From Bacteroidota bacterium (GTDB lineage: Bacteria; Bacteroidota; Bacteroidia; UBA4408), in contig JADKHO010000001.1 of assembly GCA_016721765.1 (NCBI GenBank), positions 310,001 to 374,000 on the forward strand: a DNA stretch of 64,000 bases, given 5' to 3'. Below, one piece after another: positions 53,983 to 62,970 of this stretch. Both the position numbers and the translations under genes were made by a program. The notes beneath the pieces were generated by a model that made no database searches, had not been told where the DNA came from, and was given only the letters and a program-made list of their open reading frames with translations. Position 1 is the first letter of the stretch. Every line of letters begins with the position of its first letter.

Positions 53983-55440
53983 ATGAAAAAAACTACCGCG
54001 CTTTTTATTTTATTATTTCCTCTTTTTACGCTGGCTCAATCTACATTTTCAATTGAAGGAACAATCGAAAATTCAGCGGGTGATACTGTGTCCCTTATAA
54101 ACGACACCTATTATTTAGGTAAGAAATCGAGTGTATTTTCAAGCGTTACAAAAGACTCTAAATTCAAATTCTCGCTATCACTTGAGCACAACAGCATTTT
54201 GCAATTGAAATATAAGGGAAAAGAAATTGCGCTATTTGCAGAACCCGGCAATTCACTTCAACTAACATTTAGCAGCTCCGGAAAAATTTCTTTTGAGGGA
54301 AAGGGAGCTGAAAACAATCAGTTTTTGCAAGCATTTGAAACAGCATTTAAATCCAATTTTGATAAAACAACGCAAGAGAAAAAGATGCTGGAACAAAATA
54401 TTGATGCATTTGAAATGGATTTGTTTGATGCGCGACAAAAGCAGTTAAAATACTGTAAAGAGTATGCTGCCAAAAGTGCCTTATCTTCTGATTTTAAACT
54501 CTATTTGCAAAAACGAATTTCATACAATTACTGGAATTGGTTATTGGATTTTCCCGCTGTAAATGCGAATTCTGCGAAAGCAAAAACCGTAAAAGCAATT
54601 CCTCCAATTATGTTGGAAAGCTTGGACAAAAACAATGTGGTGGATGAATCGGCAATGATTTGTGATTCGTATCGGGGATATATTAATTCGTTTGTGATTT
54701 ATTTTAATTCCGAAGCCAATGGATTTAATACGTTTCACGACATTAATACATCTGTAGACCGCAAATGCACCTTTGCAAAAAACAAATTAAGTGGCGTTCC
54801 TTACTCCTTTTTTGTATGCAAATTGTTGCTGGAATATTGCGAAAAAATGACACCTTCCTTTGCCCGAGAAATTTTTAAAAATTTTGAAACACTTGACAAA
54901 AAAGGCATTTACAGCAGCATCGCCAAAGAAAAATGTGGCGATTGGATAAACAGTAAAGATCCCAAAAAAGAAAAAACTACCACCGAAAAACCGGCCAAAG
55001 AAATTGCATCTTCAAGCAATTCGGAACCGCACTTTAAAGACCTTAAAGGCAAAAGCATTTCGCTTTCTGATTTAAAAGGAAAAGTTGTTTATGTAGATTT
55101 TTGGGCCAGCTGGTGCGGACCTTGCAGAGGGCAGTTCCCGTATTCGAAAGAGTTACACAAAAAATTATCAGATAAACAAAAGAAGCAAATTGAATTCGTT
55201 TACATCAGTATTGATGATGATGAAACACGTTGGAAAAAAGGAATTGAAGACAATCAATTGGATTACGGAATACAGCTGCACTCACCTGGCGGATGGAGCT
55301 CAGAAGCCTGCAAGTATTTTCAAATTAACAGCATCCCGCGCTATATGCTGATTGATAAAAACGGAAAAATAGTCAACATCAACGCCACCCGCCCGTCCGA
55401 TCCTAAAATATTGGATGAAATTTTGGAATTAGTTAAGTAA
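53983..55440 (+). CDS. TlpA-like thiol-disulfide oxidoreductase with DUF4369-type N-terminus
   Basis: A 485-residue exported protein; the ATG at 53983 gives a clean signal peptide (MKKTTALFILLFPLFTLAQ), while the frame is open further upstream into the peptidase gene. The N-terminal region (about 20-130) is DUF4369-like, the middle is helical, and residues 355-485 are a thioredoxin domain with VDFWASWCGPC (C378, C381) and the cis-proline motif NSIPRYMLID. It should reduce or exchange disulfides in the periplasm. It is the intact counterpart of the broken gene at 43446. Confidence 0.9.
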   Translation: MKKTTALFILLFPLFTLAQSTFSIEGTIENSAGDTVSLINDTYYLGKKSSVFSSVTKDSKFKFSLSLEHNSILQLKYKGKEIALFAEPGNSLQLTFSSSGKISFEGKGAENNQFLQAFETAFKSNFDKTTQEKKMLEQNIDAFEMDLFDARQKQLKYCKEYAAKSALSSDFKLYLQKRISYNYWNWLLDFPAVNANSAKAKTVKAIPPIMLESLDKNNVVDESAMICDSYRGYINSFVIYFNSEANGFNTFHDINTSVDRKCTFAKNKLSGVPYSFFVCKLLLEYCEKMTPSFAREIFKNFETLDKKGIYSSIAKEKCGDWINSKDPKKEKTTTEKPAKEIASSSNSEPHFKDLKGKSISLSDLKGKVVYVDFWASWCGPCRGQFPYSKELHKKLSDKQKKQIEFVYISIDDDETRWKKGIEDNQLDYGIQLHSPGGWSSEACKYFQINSIPRYMLIDKNGKIVNINATRPSDPKILDEILELVK

Positions 55441-55480
55441 GATAATTCTAGTAAGTTTGTTTTATTAATTCCTGCATCAC

Positions 55481-56395
55481 ATGAAGTTATTTACTACCCT
55501 GCTGGCGATTTCATTTCTTGTATTTAGCAGATGTGGTGCACAAGATTTAGTGCTTATGCACAAGGGCGATTCCTTAAATTGTAAGATTACGAGTGTGGAT
55601 GAACAATTTATTCATGCAACCCTTACACAAGGTAATGAAGACAAAAAAATATTATTATCTCATACTTTGGTGAAGTATTTTGAATACAATTATTATCTAA
55701 AGCCTCCTGCTGAAAGAAATGTTACAAAAAAAGAGGATATAAGAGACGATTATGTGGTTAATCGTAATAAACAAAAATATAAGAAAAAGCGAATTGCTAT
55801 AAGTGGTGGTTGGAGTTATTTAACCGCTAAACCGGGTCCTGATATTCCTGCTGATTTCTCTCAATATTATCAAGAATTAAGATCTGGATATAATATTGCA
55901 GTAGATGCCCAGTATTTCTTTGGAAAGTACGTTGGAGTTGGAGTTGATTATGTAATGTTCAAAACAAAAAATTCCTATAGTCCGGTTTATATAATCGATA
56001 CGATTACCAAGCGTCAAAAGGCGGGCGAGCTGAGCGATGATATCACTGTTCAATACTTTGGCCCTTCTTTTTTTACACGTTTACCAAGTGCATCCGGTAT
56101 GGTCACTTTTTACCCTTATGTATCTATTGGTTATATAGCTTATCGTGATAAAGGCATGGCTGTTTATCCGGTTAAAATTACTGCCAATACGGTAGGTCGT
56201 AAAACCGGAATTATTTTGGAATACCTCATCGAAGATATGTTCTAGATGGGAATAGACATTTCTTATACCTCTGCATTGATTTCTAAATACACCATTGAAA
56301 GCGGAAGTAAAAAACAAGTGGTAACCTTAAAGAGCAATAGTTATAGCAACATATCAAGGTTAGACTTTTCGGGTGGAATTAGATTTAATTTTTAA
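55481..56395 (+). pseudogene. Outer-membrane beta-barrel-like protein interrupted by an in-frame TAG
   Basis: The frame starts at ATG 55481 with a signal peptide (LLAISFLVFSRCGA) and runs to TAG at 56243-56245 after 254 residues. The same frame continues with MGIDISYTSALISKY to TAA at 56393-56395, ending in RFNF; a terminal phenylalanine is the mark of a barrel strand. The full product would have 304 codons. A short upstream element TAAGTTTG at 55452 could be its promoter. TAG is a normal stop elsewhere in the window, so recoding is unlikely. Confidence 0.7.
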
Positions 56396-56412
56396 CGTAT
56401 AAAACAACAGCA

Positions 56413-56622
56413 ATGGAAGTGAAAGACAGCAATGGAAATGTATTAAAAGAAGGCGATTCAGTAACCCTTATCAAAAGCCTTGACGCAAAAGGAATTCGCG
56501 GAACTTTAAAAAGAGGACAAGTGGTAAAAAACATCCGCTTTACCGACAACGAAGAAGAAATTGAAGGCCGCATTGATAAAGTGATGATGGTGCTAAAAAC
56601 GTGCTTCTTAAAGAAAGCATAA
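56413..56622 (+). CDS. PhnA/YjdM-like C-terminal domain protein
   Basis: A 69-residue protein that matches the C-terminal PhnA domain: VKDSNGNVLKEGDSVTLIKSL and then VVKNIRFTDNEEEIEGRID. The N-terminal zinc ribbon of full-length YjdM is absent, as in many Bacteroidota homologues. Despite the old name it has no proven phosphonate role. Confidence 0.85.
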   Translation: MEVKDSNGNVLKEGDSVTLIKSLDAKGIRGTLKRGQVVKNIRFTDNEEEIEGRIDKVMMVLKTCFLKKA

Positions 56623-56640
56623 ACCTCTGCACTTATTAGT

Positions 56641-57222
56641 ATGCATCGACATTTTTTAATTCATAAACCCTATGGCTATTTAAGTCAATTTGTGTGCGAG
56701 TTAAAAAAGAAAAAACTACTGGGTGAATTATTCGATTTTCCGGAAGGAACAATGGCTATTGGACGATTGGATGAGGAAAGCGAAGGCCTCTTGTTGCTTA
56801 CCACAGATGGGTGGATGAGCGAACATATTCGAAGCAAAAAAGTAGAAAAAGAATACTATGCTCAAGTGGATGGATTAATTACAGCAGAAGCGCTTCAAAC
56901 CTTGCAACAAAGTGTGGAAATTGGTGTGCGTAATGTGAAATACCAAACTCTACCTTGCAAAGCATTCCTGCTTGAAAAAGAACCTGACTTTGCTCCACGA
57001 AGCCGCAAAATCAGGGACAGTAGACATGGTCCTACCTCCTGGATTTCGATTGTGTTGAATGAAGGTAAAGTAAGGCAAGTGAGAAAAATGACTGCTGCTG
57101 TTGGCTTTCCCACTCTCCGATTGGTGCGGGTGAGGGTTGGAAATTTTGAGCTGAACAATTTAAAAGCGGGAGAAGTAATAGAAGTCTCTGATTTAACTCA
57201 AGCAAGTGAACCTTTGCACTAA
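56641..57222 (+). CDS. RluE/RsuA-family rRNA pseudouridine synthase
   Basis: A 193-residue enzyme without an S4 domain, as in RluE. The catalytic aspartate is D44 in GRLDEESEGLLLL; HKPYGYLSQF at the start and EGKVRQVRKMTAAVGFPTLRLVRVRVG near the end fit the family. It probably makes a pseudouridine in 23S rRNA. It starts 18 nt after the PhnA-like gene. Confidence 0.9.
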   Translation: MHRHFLIHKPYGYLSQFVCELKKKKLLGELFDFPEGTMAIGRLDEESEGLLLLTTDGWMSEHIRSKKVEKEYYAQVDGLITAEALQTLQQSVEIGVRNVKYQTLPCKAFLLEKEPDFAPRSRKIRDSRHGPTSWISIVLNEGKVRQVRKMTAAVGFPTLRLVRVRVGNFELNNLKAGEVIEVSDLTQASEPLH

Positions 57223-57308
57223 GGCTTGAAATGAATATCACCAACTATTCATACATACACTTTCCAATTTTACGCATTCATGCGCTATCTTAGCTGCGCA
57301 AATTTTGC

Positions 57309-59417
57309 ATGATGGCAAACAGCATTCTCGAAACTCCAATTGAATATTTAAAGGGTGTGGGTACTCAAAGAGCCGACATCCTTAAAAAGGAATTGCATAT
57401 TTTCACTTATGGCGATTTGCTTTCGCATTATCCGTTTCGCTACATCGACCGCACAAAATTTTATACGGTTTCCGAAATTTCAGAGTCGCTTCAATATGTG
57501 CAATTGCGCGGAAGAATTGTTCACTATGAAGTAATTGGAGAAAAACGCGGAAAACGACTTGTTGCAAAATTTCGCGATGCTACCGGTATTTTGGAGTTGG
57601 TTTGGTTTCAAAGCTATCAGTGGTGGTCCAATAATTTGAAGCTAAACGAAGAATATGTTGTATTCGGAAAACCATCTGAGTTTAATGGTAAATTCAACAT
57701 GGTTCACCCCGAATTGGATTTGGTGAGCGAGTTGGCGATTACCCTCAACAGCAACATGCAAGCCATGTACAATACCAGCGAAAAAATGAAGGCCAGAGGC
57801 CTGGACAGCAGGGCCATTCGCAAAATGCAACAAACACTTGTAGCCTTAATATCCAATTCCATTTCTGAAATTCTTCCGGAATCTTTGTTAGTCTCCTTAC
57901 GCATGTTAAATCGCGAGGAAGCAATAAAAAACATACACACTCCGGCAAATCCTGAACTATTAAAAAGGGCACAAAACCGCATTAAATTTGAAGAGCTATT
58001 TTTCATTCAATTGCGTTTGCTGAAATTAAAAATCAATAGAAATGCGAATGTTCGAGGCTTTAGCTTTTTAAAAGTGGGCGATTATTTTAATGACTTTTAT
58101 AAAAATAATTTACCTTTTGAATTGACCGGTGCACAAAAAAAAGTGATGAAAGAAATTCGCGCTGATATGGGTTCCGGCAAGCAAATGAACCGCCTGTTAC
58201 AAGGCGATGTGGGCAGTGGAAAAACAATGGTGGCACTTATGTGTATGCTGATAGCGCTAGACAATGGGTTTCAATCATGCTTGATGGCTCCTACCGAAAT
58301 TTTAGCCAATCAACATTTTGATTCACTTAAAAAATTGCTTGTTGGTACTTCTGTCAACATTGATTTACTTACCGGTTCAAGTAAAACTAAACAGCGTAGG
58401 GCCTTACATGAAAATTTGCAAAACGGAAACTTGCACATACTAATCGGAACGCATGCTGTACTGGAAGATGTGGTTCAATTTCAAAATTTAGGTTTGGTGG
58501 TGATTGATGAACAACACCGCTTCGGAGTGGAGCAACGTTCAAAATTATGGAATAAAAACACCCAGTTGCCACATGTATTGGTGATGACTGCAACGCCCAT
58601 TCCGCGTACTCTTGCAATGACACTTTATGGAGATTTAGACATTTCGGTAATTGATGAAATGCCGCCGGGAAGGAAACCGATTATAACATCTCACCGATAT
58701 GATTCTGCGCGCATAGCTGTATTTAATTTCATGCGCGAACAAATAAAATTGGGAAAACAAGTGTATGTGGTGTATCCATTAATAAAGGAATCCGAAAAAA
58801 TGGATTACAAAGATTTGATGGATGGCTTTGAAAGTATTTCGCGAGCATTTCCAAAGCCTGAATTTCAAATTAGTATTGTTCATGGTAAAATGAAGTCGGC
58901 CGACAAGGACTATGAAATGCAACGTTTTGTGCGCAATGAAACTCAAATTATGGTGGCTACTACCGTAATTGAAGTGGGTGTAAATGTACCCAATGCCAGT
59001 ATCATGGTAATTGAAAGTGCAGAGCGTTTTGGCTTATCGCAATTGCATCAATTACGCGGAAGAGTAGGTCGTGGTGCAGATCAATCGTATTGCATTTTAA
59101 TGACTTCCTATAAATTGGGAGAGGATACAAAAATTCGTCTCGAAACGATGGTGCGCACAACCGATGGATTTGAAATTGCAGATGTGGATTTAAAACTCCG
59201 TGGACCTGGCGATTTGCAAGGAACTCAACAAAGCGGTATTGTAGATTTAAAATTGGCTGATTTAAGTAAAGATGCCCAAATTGTGCAATTGGCAAGAGAG
59301 GCAGCACTAAAAATCCTAGAACAAGATCCAAATTTGCAATCGTCCGAATACCATGCCATGGTGCAACACCTCAATAGTCTCAATAAAAGCAATGTAAACT
59401 GGAGCCGTATTTCCTAA
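57309..59417 (+). CDS. recG: ATP-dependent DNA helicase RecG
   Basis: A 702-residue helicase with an N-terminal wedge (OB) domain, Walker A GDVGSGKT at 299-306, DEQH at 400-403, TATPIPRTLAMTLYGDLD, and the C-terminal RGRVGRG and TRG-like region. It remodels stalled replication forks and branched DNA. Length is normal for Bacteroidota. Confidence 0.97.
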   Translation: MMANSILETPIEYLKGVGTQRADILKKELHIFTYGDLLSHYPFRYIDRTKFYTVSEISESLQYVQLRGRIVHYEVIGEKRGKRLVAKFRDATGILELVWFQSYQWWSNNLKLNEEYVVFGKPSEFNGKFNMVHPELDLVSELAITLNSNMQAMYNTSEKMKARGLDSRAIRKMQQTLVALISNSISEILPESLLVSLRMLNREEAIKNIHTPANPELLKRAQNRIKFEELFFIQLRLLKLKINRNANVRGFSFLKVGDYFNDFYKNNLPFELTGAQKKVMKEIRADMGSGKQMNRLLQGDVGSGKTMVALMCMLIALDNGFQSCLMAPTEILANQHFDSLKKLLVGTSVNIDLLTGSSKTKQRRALHENLQNGNLHILIGTHAVLEDVVQFQNLGLVVIDEQHRFGVEQRSKLWNKNTQLPHVLVMTATPIPRTLAMTLYGDLDISVIDEMPPGRKPIITSHRYDSARIAVFNFMREQIKLGKQVYVVYPLIKESEKMDYKDLMDGFESISRAFPKPEFQISIVHGKMKSADKDYEMQRFVRNETQIMVATTVIEVGVNVPNASIMVIESAERFGLSQLHQLRGRVGRGADQSYCILMTSYKLGEDTKIRLETMVRTTDGFEIADVDLKLRGPGDLQGTQQSGIVDLKLADLSKDAQIVQLAREAALKILEQDPNLQSSEYHAMVQHLNSLNKSNVNWSRIS

Positions 59418-59489
59418 CACATTCACAGGTGTTACAGGTCTCTCCGAATTTTCTATTTTTACAGTCCCTAAATAAATATCGTAACTCGA

Positions 59490-61943
59490 ATGAAGATTTC
59501 TTATAACTGGCTGAAAGCGTATATTAATTGTGATAAAAGTGCAGATGAAGTTGCTGTACTGCTTACCGATTGCGGATTAGAAGTGGAAAGTGTGGAGCAG
59601 TTTCAAAGCCTGAAAGGGGGACTTCAAGGTCTGGTGATTGGTGAAGTTATTACCAAAGAAAAACATCCTGATGCTGATAAGCTGAGTATAACAACTGTAA
59701 ATGTTGGCAATGCTGAATTGCTAAATATTGTTTGCGGAGCGCCAAATGTAGCCGCTGGTCAAAAAGTGATTGTTGCATTAGTGGGAGCTAAATTATATCC
59801 TACGGAAGGTGAATCATTCGAAATTAAGAAATCAAAAATTCGCGGTGCGGTTTCCGAAGGAATGATTTGTGCTGAAGATGAAATTGGTATAGGACAATCT
59901 CATGCAGGTATTATGGTGCTCGATAATTCAGCTATCGTTGGAACTTCTGCTGCCGATTATTTTAAAATTGAAAACGATTTTGTATTTGAAATTGGGCTTA
60001 CTCCTAACAGGGCAGATGCAGCTTCCCACATTGGTGTTGCGCGAGACTTAAATGCGGTAATGAATAAACAGATTGGACTTACAGCTCAAAATGAATTAAT
60101 GCTTCCAAGCGTGGAGCAATTTAAAGTTGGAGCTCCTAAATTTGGCATTAGTGTTTCTGTAGAAGATCACAGCGCCTGTCCACGCTACTCAGGTGTTTCC
60201 ATTAGTGGAATTCAAGTAAAAGAATCGCCTGAATGGCTTAAAAATAAATTAAAAGCCATTGGTCTGCGTCCCATCAATAACATTGTGGATGCCACCAATT
60301 ATGTGTTGCACGAAACCGGTCAACCGTTGCATGCTTTTGATGCGGATAAAATTTCGGGGAAGCAAATTCGAGTAAAAAAAGTGGCCGATAAAACCAAGTT
60401 TGTCACCCTGGATGGAATGGAGCACGAATTGTCGAAAGATGATTTAATGATTTGCGATGCAGATCAAGCACTTTGTATTGCAGGCGTATTTGGAGGAATG
60501 ACTTCGGGTGTAACAGAAAGCACTAAAAATTTATTTTTAGAAAGCGCGTATTTCAATTCAGTTTCGGTTAGAAAATCAGCAAAACGCCACGGCTTAAAAA
60601 CCGATGCATCCTTTCGCTTTGAAAGAGGCACTGATCCCAACATTACGGTGTATGCCTTGAAGCGTGTTGCCTTATTAATACAGGAAATTGCCGGAGGTGA
60701 AATTAGTTCTGAAATAGTGGACATTTATCCGGAAAAAATAGCAGATTTCAAAATTAATTTCAGCTATAAAAACTGCGCTCGAGTAATCGGAAAAACCATT
60801 GAAAAAACCATTCTGAAAAATATTCTCACACTGCTTGGAATGCGCATTGAGCAAGAAAACGAATTGGAATTACTACTCTCAGTTCCTCCCTATAAAGTGG
60901 ATGTGCAGCGCGAAATAGATGTGATTGAAGAAGTGTTGCGAATCTATGGATACAATGATATCGAAATCCCAACACAAGTAAACAGCTCTCTCTCATTTGC
61001 GGCAAAACCCGACCGTGAAAAAATTCAGAATACCGTTGCAGATACCCTTTCGGCAAACGGATTTGCCGAAATCATGTCCTTGTCATTAAGCCCTTCGGTG
61101 AAAACAGTTGACTCTAAAATTTTCCTTCCCGAAAATAACGTAGCCATGCTAAACCCGCTAAGTTCTGATTTAGACGTGTTGCGTCAAACTCTTTTATACA
61201 GTGGGTTGGAAGCAATTGCATACAATCAAAATCGCAAGCGAGCGGATGTGAAATTTTATGAATTTGGAAAATCCTATCGCATGACAACAAAGAACGAAAG
61301 CGGCGAAAAATTTTATTCCGAAAAAAATCACTTATGCCTATTTATTAGCGGTAAAGACAAAGCCGAATCATGGATAGAAAAATCAAACTCACTGAGTTTT
61401 TATGATTTAAAATCAGCAGTAAATGCTGTGTTAAATAGAATCGGGATAACTCATTTCAAAGAAACAGCATTAACCAATGAGCTTTTCTCAACCGGCTTGT
61501 CGTATGAAGTGAAACAAAAAAAACTGGTGGAATTTGGGGGTATTTCAAAAGTAATCCTTAAAAAGAATGACATTAAAGCGGATGTGTTTTATGCCGATTT
61601 TGATTGGGATGCTTTAGTTAAATTAGCAGGAAACAATAAAATTACTTTTACAGAACTTCCTAAATTTCCGGAAGTAAAAAGAGATCTTGCCTTGTTAATC
61701 GACAATTCGGTAACGTATACACAACTGGAAGAATTGGCTTTTCAAAGCGAAAAAAAATTATTGAAAGAAGTGCGACTTTTTGATGTGTATGAAGGCGATA
61801 AACTTGAAGCCGGAAAAAAATCCTATGCACTCAGCTTTTTGTTGCAAGATGACAGTGGAACCCTAAACGACAAACAGATTGAGAAGATTATGGAGAAATT
61901 GATTCTCCAATACAAAGAGAAGCTTGGAGCAACTATTCGTTAA
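59490..61943 (+). CDS. pheT: Phenylalanine--tRNA ligase beta subunit
   Basis: An 817-residue protein with an N-terminal tRNA-binding OB domain (about 40-155), B3/B4 editing domain (GLRPINNIVDATNYVLHETGQPLHAFD), B5 domain, catalytic-like core, and C-terminal FDX-ACB anticodon domain (FPEVKRDLALLID). It pairs with PheS, whose gene is not in the window. Confidence 0.97.
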   Translation: MKISYNWLKAYINCDKSADEVAVLLTDCGLEVESVEQFQSLKGGLQGLVIGEVITKEKHPDADKLSITTVNVGNAELLNIVCGAPNVAAGQKVIVALVGAKLYPTEGESFEIKKSKIRGAVSEGMICAEDEIGIGQSHAGIMVLDNSAIVGTSAADYFKIENDFVFEIGLTPNRADAASHIGVARDLNAVMNKQIGLTAQNELMLPSVEQFKVGAPKFGISVSVEDHSACPRYSGVSISGIQVKESPEWLKNKLKAIGLRPINNIVDATNYVLHETGQPLHAFDADKISGKQIRVKKVADKTKFVTLDGMEHELSKDDLMICDADQALCIAGVFGGMTSGVTESTKNLFLESAYFNSVSVRKSAKRHGLKTDASFRFERGTDPNITVYALKRVALLIQEIAGGEISSEIVDIYPEKIADFKINFSYKNCARVIGKTIEKTILKNILTLLGMRIEQENELELLLSVPPYKVDVQREIDVIEEVLRIYGYNDIEIPTQVNSSLSFAAKPDREKIQNTVADTLSANGFAEIMSLSLSPSVKTVDSKIFLPENNVAMLNPLSSDLDVLRQTLLYSGLEAIAYNQNRKRADVKFYEFGKSYRMTTKNESGEKFYSEKNHLCLFISGKDKAESWIEKSNSLSFYDLKSAVNAVLNRIGITHFKETALTNELFSTGLSYEVKQKKLVEFGGISKVILKKNDIKADVFYADFDWDALVKLAGNNKITFTELPKFPEVKRDLALLIDNSVTYTQLEELAFQSEKKLLKEVRLFDVYEGDKLEAGKKSYALSFLLQDDSGTLNDKQIEKIMEKLILQYKEKLGATIR

Positions 61944-61974
61944 CGAAGTTATTCGAGTTAATAGATTAGCACAA

Positions 61975-62970
61975 TTAAAACTTCGGGCAATCAACCGTTA
62001 AACGCACTTTTTTCTTCTTACGTGTGCATAGCTGATAAGATAAAGTAATCTCATGCGCTCCTTGCGATACACTAGATAATTTTGATATTGTTACATCATA
62101 ACTGTATCCAAAACTGGTGCGTTTATTTTGTAAGCCAACAATCAAACAAATTGCATCATTGTTTTGATATCCGCGCTTATACTGTTTTACAACATTAAGC
62201 CCGCGATACCAGACTCCTGCAGTAAATACATTTTCACGATAATACAAACCAAAATCAAATTGATCGAATTTCTTTTGGTGACGATAGTGGAAAACACTGG
62301 TAATGGAACGTCTTTTTGCTTCGTCACGCTCATCCGGATTCAACAAGTGGGAATAACCCCCATGTAAGGTGTATTTTACCGGTACTCTTGATTTTGTTCC
62401 GGTTAATGATTCATTGGGTTGATTCATGTGATTCAAAGCAAAACCTCCCCAGAACTGCTTGGTGTAAAATAATATTCCTGTACCGGCATCAAAGTATGTT
62501 TTAGATGGTTTCGATTCTTCAATCGTTGGAACATCACCACCTCGCGCAATTTGATCACCAAATACGAGCTTTTTATAATTGATGCGCCTTTGTGTCAAGC
62601 CGGGCTGAATTCCAAAACGAATTCCAAATTCCTGACTCACTCTTAATTCATACGCAACTGAAGGGCTCATTATAGTTGTCATTAAGTTTCCGCTACCCGC
62701 CTGATCGTGCGCCATCAGCATACCCACACCTAATTTTGCATCCGGAATATAATGGTCGCTAGATACCAAATAAGAACTATAAGCTCTAGAAATTCCGGGC
62801 CATTGGTTACGGTACACCATGGTTACTCGGTCGCAAACGTTTAAGCCGGTCATAGCCGGATTTAAATACACCGGCGAAGAATAAAATTGTGTGAAATGCA
62901 TATCCTGTGCCTGCACATTTTCCACGAAAAGCACAAAAACAAGAAAGGATAAGAAGGCTATTTTTCTCAT
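61975..62970 (-). CDS. PorP/SprF-family type IX secretion membrane protein
   Basis: A 331-residue outer-membrane protein with a signal peptide (cleavage after VQA) and the family start DMHFTQFYSSPVYLNPAMTG, followed by a beta-barrel rich in aromatic residues. PorP/SprF proteins work with T9SS in anchoring surface adhesins or in gliding. It overlaps the upstream PD40 gene by 4 nt; the pairing is typical of the family. Confidence 0.93.
   Translation of the reverse strand: MRKIAFLSFLVFVLFVENVQAQDMHFTQFYSSPVYLNPAMTGLNVCDRVTMVYRNQWPGISRAYSSYLVSSDHYIPDAKLGVGMLMAHDQAGSGNLMTTIMSPSVAYELRVSQEFGIRFGIQPGLTQRRINYKKLVFGDQIARGGDVPTIEESKPSKTYFDAGTGILFYTKQFWGGFALNHMNQPNESLTGTKSRVPVKYTLHGGYSHLLNPDERDEAKRRSITSVFHYRHQKKFDQFDFGLYYRENVFTAGVWYRGLNVVKQYKRGYQNNDAICLIVGLQNKRTSFGYSYDVTISKLSSVSQGAHEITLSYQLCTRKKKKVRLTVDCPKF

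Noticed and set aside
55481..56395. TAG read as a sense codon
   Set aside because: Several intact genes in the window, such as pdhB and the NlpE-like gene, end with TAG as their normal stop.
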